7,043 nucleotides of DNA, from positions 1-7,043 of the forward strand of contig JAGRBM010000505.1 in NCBI GenBank assembly GCA_020434085.1, in the 5' to 3' direction. The position numbers and the translations under genes are program-made. This DNA is from Chrysiogenia bacterium (lineage in GTDB: Bacteria; JAGRBM01). Numbering within the stretch: the first letter of the stretch is position 1; the number at the start of each line of letters is the position of its first letter. Below are positions 1-4,997 of the stretch, piece after piece. Under the pieces are notes generated by a model that was not told where the DNA came from, did not search any database, and worked only from the letters and a program-made list of their open reading frames with translations.

Positions 1-789
1 CAGCCAGTTCCCGCCGGCATTGTCGAAGACCTGCGCCGGGCGCAAAGCCCCGGCGGCCGCGCGCAGCTTGGTTGCTGCGTGATCGAGGGCCTGCGCCTGC
101 ATGAGCGGGCGCTGCGTGCCGGATGCGTGCTGCGCACAGTGGTGGCCACGCAGGCTTTTCTTGAAAGTGATGACCTGCGCGCCGACGCGTTGGTGGCCGC
201 GCTCTTTGAAGCGGGCTGCAAGCCCTTTGTCGTGAGTCGCGAGACCCTGGCCGAGTTTACCGGCGGGCGCGGCGGCGGCGAAGTGGTCGGCCTGCTGGAA
301 ATCCCGAAGGCGTCCTCGCTCGAAGATCTCGCTGCAACCGGCGGCGTACTGCTGGCGGCCGTGGACGTCGAAGACCCCGGCAACGTGGGAGCGCTCTCGC
401 GCACGGCCCTGGCCTCGGGGGCGGCGGGATTTCTCACCTGCGGGGTAAGCGATCCCTGGCACCCCAAGGCGCTGCGTACCTCGATGGGCTCGCTCTTCAA
501 AATCCCCGTGCTGCAAGTTCCCTATGCCGACGAGCTGATCGCCGAGCTTTCCCACGCCGGCGTTCGCACGCTCGCTGCGGTGAGTGCGGAGGGCACACCG
601 TTGCCGAAGGTGGCCCGGGGAGAGGGCGCTCTGTGCGTGCTCATGGGCTCGGAGGCCTTCGGGCTTGCCGACGGCATTGCCGGCGCCGCCAGCGAATGCG
701 TGACCATCCCGATGAGTGCCGAGGCCGATTCCTACTCAGTCAACGCGGCAGCCGGGATTCTGCTGTATGAGCTGATCGGTCGGGGCTGA
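1..789 (+). CDS. TrmH/SpoU-family RNA 2'-O-ribose methyltransferase, 5'-truncated by the window
   Basis: The protein is a SPOUT-superfamily enzyme that, by family, transfers a methyl group from S-adenosylmethionine to a ribose 2'-OH in rRNA or tRNA. The frame is open from base 1, so the true start lies outside the window. The first possible start inside (GTG at 79) falls within the conserved segment reading VIEGLRLHEEAL-like, which normally follows an N-terminal substrate-binding region, so I treat the gene as partial. Numbering visible residues from base 1, motif 1 is DPGNVGALSRTA with Asn128 and Arg134. The conserved block KALRTSMGSLFKIPV follows at about 156-170, motif 2 is LMGSEAFGL with Glu218, and motif 3 is IPM...SYSVNAAAGI with Asn248 near the C-terminus. 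All knot and catalytic motifs are present. The exact RNA target (for example a G2251-type rRNA site or tRNA G18) cannot be told from this part. Its stop lies 2 bases from the stop of the convergent gene. Confidence 0.93.
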   Translation, partial: QPVPAGIVEDLRRAQSPGGRAQLGCCVIEGLRLHERALRAGCVLRTVVATQAFLESDDLRADALVAALFEAGCKPFVVSRETLAEFTGGRGGGEVVGLLEIPKASSLEDLAATGGVLLAAVDVEDPGNVGALSRTALASGAAGFLTCGVSDPWHPKALRTSMGSLFKIPVLQVPYADELIAELSHAGVRTLAAVSAEGTPLPKVARGEGALCVLMGSEAFGLADGIAGAASECVTIPMSAEADSYSVNAAAGILLYELIGRG

Positions 790-791
790 AA

Positions 792-2348
792 TCAGACCTC
801 GTGATCCCCGTCTTCTTCTGAATACATCACCTTGTAGAGATCCGTCCGGCGATCCAGCCAATTCCTGACAGTCCCCTGGCCGCGGTGGCGGCGGGACGCG
901 GCCGTATCGACGTCGCCGATGACGACGGTCTCGATGTTGGGCGTGCACTCGGCAGCAATCCCGTCGCGGTTGAAGGAAATATCGCTGGGCGTGAAGATCG
1001 CCGACTGGGCGTAGTGGATGTCCACGTTGGCGACGTGGGGCAGGTTGCCCGTGCAGCCGGCGACGGCAACGTAGATCTCGTTCTCCACGCAACGGGCCTG
1101 GGCGCAGTAGCGAACGCGCAGGTAGCCCTCGCGCGTGTCGGTGTTGAAGGGCACGAAGATGATGTTCGCCCCCTTGCCGGTGGCGATGCGCGCGAGTTCG
1201 GGAAACTCGATGTCGTAGCAGATGAGAATCGAGATCGGGCCGCGGTCGGTGTCGAAGACCTCGACCTCGTCGCCCGGATGCACGCCCCACCAGCGTTTTT
1301 CCGACGGGGTGATGTGGATCTTGTATTGCTTGTCGATGCGCCCGTCGCGGTGGAAGAGATAGGCGATGTTGTAGAGCTTCTCGTTTTCCACGGTCAGGTG
1401 TGAGCCGCCGACGATGTTCACGGCGTACTTGATGGCCAGGTGGCTCATCAGGTCCAGATACTCGGGCGTGTATTTCGCCACCTCGCGCACGGCCTGGGCG
1501 GGGTCCTTGGTCTCGCAGATGGCCATGAGCTGGTTGGTGAAGAGCTCGGGGAAGAGCACGAAGTCGCTCTTGTAGTCGCTTCCCACGTCGACGAAGAACT
1601 CACACTGCTGGGCAAACTCTTCGAAGGTATCGATCCAGCGCATCTGGAACTGCACCGCGCAGATGCGCACCGGCGCTACCGTCTGTTGCATGCGGCTGGG
1701 GTCTTCGACCCAGTCGAGGTTCGTCCATTTCAAAAAGGTCGCGTAGCCGCAGGACTCCCAGTCGGTTGGCAGGTAGTCGGGAATCAGGCGCTGCAGAACA
1801 AAGCCGTTGCCGATCTGCGTGGTGAGCACCTGATCGTGGAGCGAGCGATCCATGACCTTCTCGACATACTCGCGGGCGCTCATCTCCTTGGCATGCTCGT
1901 GGTAGCCGGGAATGCGGCCGCCCACGATGATCTGCTTGGCATTGGCTTCGCGGGCGATGCGCTTGCGCTCGTTATAGAGGCGCCGCGCCAGCTTGAGACC
2001 GCGGAACTCGGGGTCGACCATGATCTCGATCCCGTAGAGGGTGTCGCCCTTGGGATTGTGATTGCGGATGAATCCGTTGTCGGAGACCTTGCGCCAGTCG
2101 TACCAGGGAAGGTTTTCTTCGTATTGGAGCAGCACACTGGCGCAGCAGGCGACGATCTTGCCGTCGTATTCGATTCCGATCTGCCCCTTGGGATAGTTGG
2201 CGACCCAGCTTCGAACGTGTTTCTCCGTCCAGGGCTCCTGGCCCGGATAGCACTTGCGTCCAAGCTCGACGACCTCGGGCGCATCGCTGTCTTGCAGCTC
2301 ACGCACGATGATCTGCGATTCAAAATCCTTGATGTCCAAATCGGCCAT
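792..2348 (-). CDS. Bifunctional GNAT acetyltransferase / carbon-nitrogen hydrolase (nitrilase superfamily)
   Basis: This 518-residue protein joins an N-terminal GNAT (RimI-like) domain, about residues 12-210, to a C-terminal carbon-nitrogen hydrolase domain, about 226-480. The hydrolase has the family triad: Glu268 in FPELF, Lys343 in [11 protein letters not shown], and Cys377 in [10 protein letters not shown]. It should therefore hydrolyse an amide or nitrile-type C-N bond, but the substrate is unknown. The GNAT core is seen at [19 protein letters not shown] (106-124). Its acetyl-CoA loop reads R116-GL-K119-L-A121, with Lys where Gly is usual, so acetyltransferase activity is less certain. 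The architecture and length match the RimI-fused nitrilase subgroup (B. subtilis YhcX type, about 510 residues). No signal peptide is seen, so it is probably cytoplasmic. The ATG at 2348 is preceded by GAAAGG with an 8-base spacing. It is divergent from the MshEN gene and nearly abuts the methyltransferase tail to tail. Confidence 0.94.
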   Translation of the reverse strand: MADLDIKDFESQIIVRELQDSDAPEVVELGRKCYPGQEPWTEKHVRSWVANYPKGQIGIEYDGKIVACCASVLLQYEENLPWYDWRKVSDNGFIRNHNPKGDTLYGIEIMVDPEFRGLKLARRLYNERKRIAREANAKQIIVGGRIPGYHEHAKEMSAREYVEKVMDRSLHDQVLTTQIGNGFVLQRLIPDYLPTDWESCGYATFLKWTNLDWVEDPSRMQQTVAPVRICAVQFQMRWIDTFEEFAQQCEFFVDVGSDYKSDFVLFPELFTNQLMAICETKDPAQAVREVAKYTPEYLDLMSHLAIKYAVNIVGGSHLTVENEKLYNIAYLFHRDGRIDKQYKIHITPSEKRWWGVHPGDEVEVFDTDRGPISILICYDIEFPELARIATGKGANIIFVPFNTDTREGYLRVRYCAQARCVENEIYVAVAGCTGNLPHVANVDIHYAQSAIFTPSDISFNRDGIAAECTPNIETVVIGDVDTAASRRHRGQGTVRNWLDRRTDLYKVMYSEEDGDHEV

Positions 2349-2356
2349 GTCGGCAG

Positions 2357-2362
2357 CCTTTC
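2357..2362 (-). promoter_or_regulatory. Shine-Dalgarno of the GNAT-nitrilase gene
   Basis: The minus strand reads GAAAGG, 8 bases before the ATG at 2348. This supports that ATG as the start over internal alternatives. Confidence 0.6.
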
Positions 2363-2378
2363 GATCCCGGTGTGGGGT

Positions 2379-2393
2379 CGCCTCAATGAGGCG
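2379..2393. promoter_or_regulatory. Perfect 15-bp palindrome (operator candidate) in the divergent control region
   Basis: The sequence CGCCTCA-A-TGAGGCG is a perfect inverted repeat with 7-bp arms and one central base. It lies 31 bases upstream of the GNAT-nitrilase start and overlaps where transcription would begin if the -10-like element at 2395-2400 is used. That is a typical place for a repressor operator. As RNA it could also form a 6-bp hairpin with a 3-base loop in that gene's leader. Binding by a dimeric regulator is inferred, and I recognise no known consensus. Confidence 0.4.
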
Positions 2394-2394
2394 G

Positions 2395-2403
2395 AGACTA
2401 GCA
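2395..2403 (-). promoter_or_regulatory. Possible extended -10 element for the GNAT-nitrilase gene
   Basis: The minus strand reads TGCTAGTCT, that is a TGn extension plus TAGTCT (TATAAT-like at three of six positions). It lies about 47 bases upstream of the ATG. No convincing -35 is seen at the usual distance, so this is tentative. Confidence 0.22.
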
Positions 2404-2442
2404 GATCGCCGCCCGTGCGCTAGTGGATGCCCCGGAGGTGCA

Positions 2443-2452
2443 TGCTAGGCTT
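2443..2452 (+). promoter_or_regulatory. Possible extended -10 element for the MshEN-receiver-TPR gene
   Basis: The plus strand reads TGCTAGGCTT about 55 bases upstream of the ATG at 2508. The same ten bases occur on the minus strand just upstream of the cupin gene. If this is a promoter, the ATG codons at 2427 and 2442 lie upstream of the transcript, which supports 2508 as the start. No good -35 is seen. Confidence 0.22.
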
Positions 2453-2507
2453 GATACCGGGAACGGGGCCGCCGCACGGGCTGGGCCGGGCGGTGGGATG
2501 GGGAGAG

Positions 2508-3959
2508 ATGGCAGCCAGCACTAAAATGCCACTTGGCGAGATGCTCGTGCGTGCGGGCGTCATCGATGAGCTCCAGCTAAAGAGCGCGCTGGCGCGCCAG
2601 CGTGACCACGGCGGCAAGCTGGGGCGTTCCATCCTGGCATTGGGCTTTACCAACCAGCGGATGCTGGGGCGCGCGCTGGCAAAGCAATTTGGCGTTCCCT
2701 TCATGGATCTCACGGTCGAGTCCTGCGACCTCATGCTTCTCCAGAAGTTCCCCGAACGCATGGCGGTCGAGAGTTGCGCGCTGCCCTTCAAGCGCGAGGG
2801 AAAGACCGCCTGCGTGGTCATTGCCGATCCCGGGCACCTCACGCACGTGGATGAGATCACCCGCGTGATGGGGCCGGGAACGAAATTCTTCGTTGCCCCC
2901 GAGCACCTGATCTTCGAGCTCATTGACCGCGCCTACCGGGCCTTCGAATACGGCGGCCTGGTGCTCGAGCCGCTCCCGGAAAACGCCAACGTCGCCCGAT
3001 CGGTGAGCGCGATCTCCCTCGAGGAGAGCGATCAGAATGCGAGCTACTTCCCTGGCAAGTGGGTTGATGCAGGCGGGGCAGACGCCGAGCCGGCGGCGGC
3101 CCCGGCGGCAAGCGAGTTCGAGTCCCTGCGCGACGAAGTCACTTCCTTTGGCGAGGAGCACGCCATCGCACCGGCAATGGCGGCGGAGCTCGATGCTGCA
3201 CCGGATCTGCAGGCCCGCCAGATTCTGCTCTTCGACACTGACGCACACTCGCGCCTCGAACTGCGCCTCGCCCTTCGCGGGGAGGGCTACGAAGTGCGCG
3301 ACGTCAAAGCCATCGCCAGGATTCCCGAGAAGCTCAAGCTGATGATGCCCGATCTCATTGTGCTGGAAGTCGGGCCCTCCACCATGCAGGCGGCGCACCT
3401 TGTCCAGAAGCTCAAGACGAGCGTTCAATACTCGATGGTGCCGGTCATCCTGCTCTCGGAGTATTTTCGCGACTGGCGCGCCAGGGAGGACCTGTGCGAT
3501 CTGACCGGCGCACAGGCCGTGCTCGCCAAGCCCGTGCGACCCGGCGAGTTCATCGCCGTCATGCGCAGGGTGTGGGGGGAGGAAGGGGACGAGGCCGCGC
3601 GCCGCAAGGCCCAGGACATGCTGGCCGAGGGGCGCGAGCACTACGAGCGCGGCGAAGTCGAAGATGCCCTGGAAAACTTCCGTGCTGCCGCTGAGCACGA
3701 CCCTCAATCGAGCGAGCCGCACCAGACGCTGGCCATCGCGCTGGAAAACTCTGCCCGCCCGTTCGAGGCCATCGCCGCCTACGAGCGCGCCGCCAGGCTC
3801 GACCCGGGAAACTTCCTCATCTTCAAGAAACTCTCGCAGCTCTATGAGGGCGTGGGGCTTCGCTGCCACGCGAGCGAGGCATTGGAGCGCGCCGCGCGCA
3901 CCTGCCCCAATCCGCAGGTGAAAGAGCGGATTGTGGCCTATCTGCTGAACGGAATCTGA
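2508..3959 (+). CDS. MshEN (c-di-GMP-binding type) + degenerate receiver + TPR regulatory protein
   Basis: The protein has 483 residues from the ATG at 2508. The open frame extends up to 2427, but the conserved domain begins just after residue 8, and a purine-rich GGGGAGAG tract abuts this ATG (spacing is short, so the start is moderately sure). Residues 8-31 and 37-60 are two 24-residue MshEN motifs (xLGxx..xxG..xxxxLxxxLxxQ), the pattern that binds cyclic di-GMP in MshE-type ATPases. The MshEN fold runs to about 147. An Ala/Pro-rich linker follows, then a receiver-like domain at about 238-358, and three TPRs at about 367-399, 401-433 and 435-467. In the receiver, the acidic pair reads Asp243-Thr244 and the phospho-acceptor position is Glu287 (DLIVLEVG), while Ser317 and Lys341 keep the switch and lysine positions. 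It is likely a non-catalytic adaptor sensing c-di-GMP and binding partners through TPRs. There is no ATPase domain, unlike GspE/PilB/MshE. No membrane segment is seen. Confidence 0.9.
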   Translation: MAASTKMPLGEMLVRAGVIDELQLKSALARQRDHGGKLGRSILALGFTNQRMLGRALAKQFGVPFMDLTVESCDLMLLQKFPERMAVESCALPFKREGKTACVVIADPGHLTHVDEITRVMGPGTKFFVAPEHLIFELIDRAYRAFEYGGLVLEPLPENANVARSVSAISLEESDQNASYFPGKWVDAGGADAEPAAAPAASEFESLRDEVTSFGEEHAIAPAMAAELDAAPDLQARQILLFDTDAHSRLELRLALRGEGYEVRDVKAIARIPEKLKLMMPDLIVLEVGPSTMQAAHLVQKLKTSVQYSMVPVILLSEYFRDWRAREDLCDLTGAQAVLAKPVRPGEFIAVMRRVWGEEGDEAARRKAQDMLAEGREHYERGEVEDALENFRAAAEHDPQSSEPHQTLAIALENSARPFEAIAAYERAARLDPGNFLIFKKLSQLYEGVGLRCHASEALERAARTCPNPQVKERIVAYLLNGI

Positions 3960-4008
3960 GGGTGCCCGGGGCAAACCAAGGCGCGCTCCAGCGAACCCGC
4001 TGTCCGAA

Positions 4009-4014
4009 TATTTT
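4009..4014 (+). promoter_or_regulatory. Possible -10 element (TATTTT) for the HEAT-like gene
   Basis: The run AATATTTT at 4007-4014 is the only AT-rich patch in the 116-bp gap before the gene at 4076. A start point near 4021 would place the 17-bp palindrome and the Shine-Dalgarno hairpin in the leader. No -35 match is evident at 17 bp. The gap also holds an 11-bp palindrome (TGCCCGGGGCA, 3963-3973) just after the preceding stop. It has no T-tract, so I do not call it a terminator. Confidence 0.2.
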
Positions 4015-4023
4015 CCCGACAAG

Positions 4024-4040
4024 GTGACACCGGATGTCAC
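4024..4040. promoter_or_regulatory. 17-bp inverted repeat GTGACA-N5-TGTCAC (operator or leader hairpin)
   Basis: There are perfect 6-bp arms, GTGACA and TGTCAC, separated by CCGGA. It lies 36 bases upstream of the ATG at 4076 and directly 5' of the hairpin that covers the ribosome binding site. It could be a dimeric repressor or activator site, or an RNA stem-loop. The half-site distance (GTGA-N9-TCAC) is one base longer than the CRP-type spacing. Confidence 0.4.
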
Positions 4041-4042
4041 AC

Positions 4043-4076
4043 TCGCCTGGTAGCCTGCTTTGCAGGAGGCAGGCGA
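4043..4076 (+). promoter_or_regulatory. Predicted hairpin sequestering the Shine-Dalgarno of the HEAT-like gene
   Basis: An outer stem pairs TCGCCTG (4043-4049) with CAGGCGA (4070-4076). An inner stem pairs CCTGC (4054-4058) with GCAGG (4062-4066) around a TTT loop, leaving a small internal loop. The Shine-Dalgarno AGGAGG (4064-4069), spaced 6 bases from the ATG, lies on the 3' side of this structure, and the A of the ATG closes the outer stem. Twelve base pairs, mostly G-C, would block ribosome access unless opened by a ligand, protein, RNA or coupled translation. The pairing is read directly; the regulatory role is inferred. Confidence 0.45.
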
Positions 4077-4738
4077 TGGGCGACTACCAGGTCAGCGGGC
4101 GGGGAAAAACACAGACCTACTTTCTCAAGGACTGGATGCAGACGCGCGGCCCGCTCTTCGAGCGCGCGCGCATGGCGGCGATCCGGGCGGTGGTGCTCAC
4201 CGAGGTCCTGATTCTCTCGCGTGCCGCGCCCGAGCGCGGAGTGCGCATACGGGCGGCGCGAACCATGGGAGCCCACGGGGGCGGAGAGCGGCCCTCGAAA
4301 CGGCCCGCCGGCGAAGAACAATACGAGGCGGCGCGGGAACTTTGCTCCGGCCTGCGACGCATCAGCCGCGAGGCCGCACACCTGCCGTTTACCCAGCAGA
4401 GCGACCGGGTGATCGCGCTGCTTCGGGAATACGAGCCGGAAGGGCGCGGGGCCTACGACTACCTCATGGACAACGCCTGGGCCGAACTCCTCTGCGGCGT
4501 GCTCTTCGCCCGCGAAGATACCGTGCGGCTTCGCGCGGCACGCACGCTGCTGTGCTGGACAGAACCCGATGCCTGCAAGGTGGGCCGGGAACTCGACGAA
4601 GAGGAAAAGCAGACACTGGACGAGGTGCGCGATGAGGCTGCCGCGCGGCAGAGGCTGCAGACGCACTGGGGACCGGCGGTGCAATGCGCTCCGGGCAACG
4701 CGCCGGAGATCCAGGCCCGCGGAAGGGACGGCCCGTGA
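4076..4738 (+). CDS. Uncharacterised helical protein with weak HEAT-like repeats
   Basis: I do not recognise the family. The start at 4076 is chosen because a near-ideal AGGAGG lies 6 bases upstream. The in-frame ATG at 4034 lies inside a palindrome with no ribosome site. The product has 220 residues and is charged and predicted helical, with no signal peptide or membrane span evident. Two segments share a core: ERGVRIRAARTMGA (53-66) and EDTVRLRAARTLLC (147-160). The pattern VR(I/L)RAART resembles the second helix of HEAT/PBS-lyase-type repeats (D-x-x-V-R-x-x-A-A-x-x-L). A protein-interaction scaffold is thus possible but unproven. A stretch from about 66 to 85 is rich in Gly, Arg, Lys and Glu and probably disordered. 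It lies downstream of the MshEN-TPR gene on the same strand, but a 116-bp gap with its own leader structures suggests separate expression. The stop overlaps a possible GTG start at 4735. Confidence 0.75.
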   Translation: MGDYQVSGRGKTQTYFLKDWMQTRGPLFERARMAAIRAVVLTEVLILSRAAPERGVRIRAARTMGAHGGGERPSKRPAGEEQYEAARELCSGLRRISREAAHLPFTQQSDRVIALLREYEPEGRGAYDYLMDNAWAELLCGVLFAREDTVRLRAARTLLCWTEPDACKVGRELDEEEKQTLDEVRDEAAARQRLQTHWGPAVQCAPGNAPEIQARGRDGP

Positions 4739-4997
4739 ACGACTTCGTCGTTTCCAGATTTCAGCGCGACAGTTGCAGCGCGCGCCGCGCCGGTTGCAGG
4801 GGCACCGGTGCGCGCACTTGCGCGTGCGCTCCGGCGCAAGGCCCTGTTTTGAGCCAATTGCACTCCGGCGCACGGGCTTGCGGGCGCCGGAGCGGGCGCA
4901 AGTGCGGCGGATTGACGGGAAAACCGGCGTAGAAGAAAAAAAATCTGGAAAAGGGGCGCGGAAATAAATCGCCTTCGAAATGACTTCCGGGCAGAAC
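4739..4997. other. Structured intergenic region between convergent genes
   Basis: This is about 260 bp between the stop of the HEAT-like gene and the stop of the DUF427 gene. It contains a 10-bp palindrome GCACCGGTGC (4802-4811), GTTGCAG twice (4772-4778 and 4793-4799), the nested inverted repeats at 4813-4906 (listed separately), and an A-rich patch with eight As at 4936-4943. On the minus strand a weak GGCG/CGCC stem (4955-4973) precedes that T8 run by about a dozen bases, a poor terminator candidate for the cupin-SDR-DUF427 operon. A GTG-started 65-codon frame (4735-4932) crosses the region, but I do not call it a gene. Confidence 0.6.
4813..4906. repeat. Nested inverted repeats with two mutually exclusive foldings
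   Basis: Arm A, CGCACTTGCGC (4813-4823), matches A', GCGCAAGTGCG (4896-4906), over 11 bp. Arm B, CGCTCCGGCGC (4827-4837), matches B', GCGCCGGAGCG (4884-4894), over 11 bp. Together they give a 22-bp arm with a 3x1 internal loop. Alternatively CTTGCGC (4817-4823) pairs with GCGCAAG (4834-4840), and CTCCGGCGC (4863-4871) pairs with GCGCCGGAG (4884-4892), giving two local hairpins. CTCCGGCGCA is a direct repeat at 4829 and 4863. No T-tract follows on either strand, so it is not a standard intrinsic terminator. It may be an RNA switch, an mRNA 3'-end stabiliser, a cruciform or a small-RNA locus. Confidence 0.55.

Noticed and set aside
1440-2423. A 327-codon plus-strand frame opposite the GNAT-nitrilase gene
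   Set aside because: It is antisense to a confidently recognised two-domain enzyme, with no recognisable motif or ribosome site.
2427-2507. Start of the MshEN gene at 2427 or 2442
   Set aside because: The extra 27 residues are Gly/Pro-rich and precede the conserved domain, and a -10-like element at 2443-2452 would put them upstream of the transcript. The start at 2508 is preferred but not certain.
2577-4040. A 487-codon open frame on the minus strand covering the MshEN-receiver-TPR gene
   Set aside because: It is antisense to a gene with clear domains, is low-complexity and Arg/Gly/Leu-rich, and shows no domain. Long antisense frames are common in GC-rich genes.
4024-4040. CRP/FNR-type operator
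   Set aside because: The half-sites GTGA and TCAC are separated by 9 bases rather than 8, so the symmetry does not fit the CRP consensus.
4034-4075. Start of the HEAT-like gene at ATG 4034
   Set aside because: This ATG is inside the GTGACA-N5-TGTCAC palindrome and lacks a ribosome site, whereas 4076 has AGGAGG at ideal spacing.
4813-4943. Intrinsic terminator made of the long hairpin and the A8/T8 run
   Set aside because: On the plus strand the hairpin is followed by As, and on the minus strand the T run comes before the hairpin, so neither strand has a stem followed by a U-tract.
4569-4967. A 132-codon Arg-rich plus-strand frame
   Set aside because: More than a third of it overlaps the HEAT-like gene in another frame, no ribosome site is seen, and its composition is that of out-of-frame GC-rich DNA.
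4739-4997. CRISPR array or tRNA in the repeat-rich spacer
   Set aside because: The repeats are inverted and irregularly spaced, there are no regular spacers, and no cloverleaf or T-loop sequence is present.
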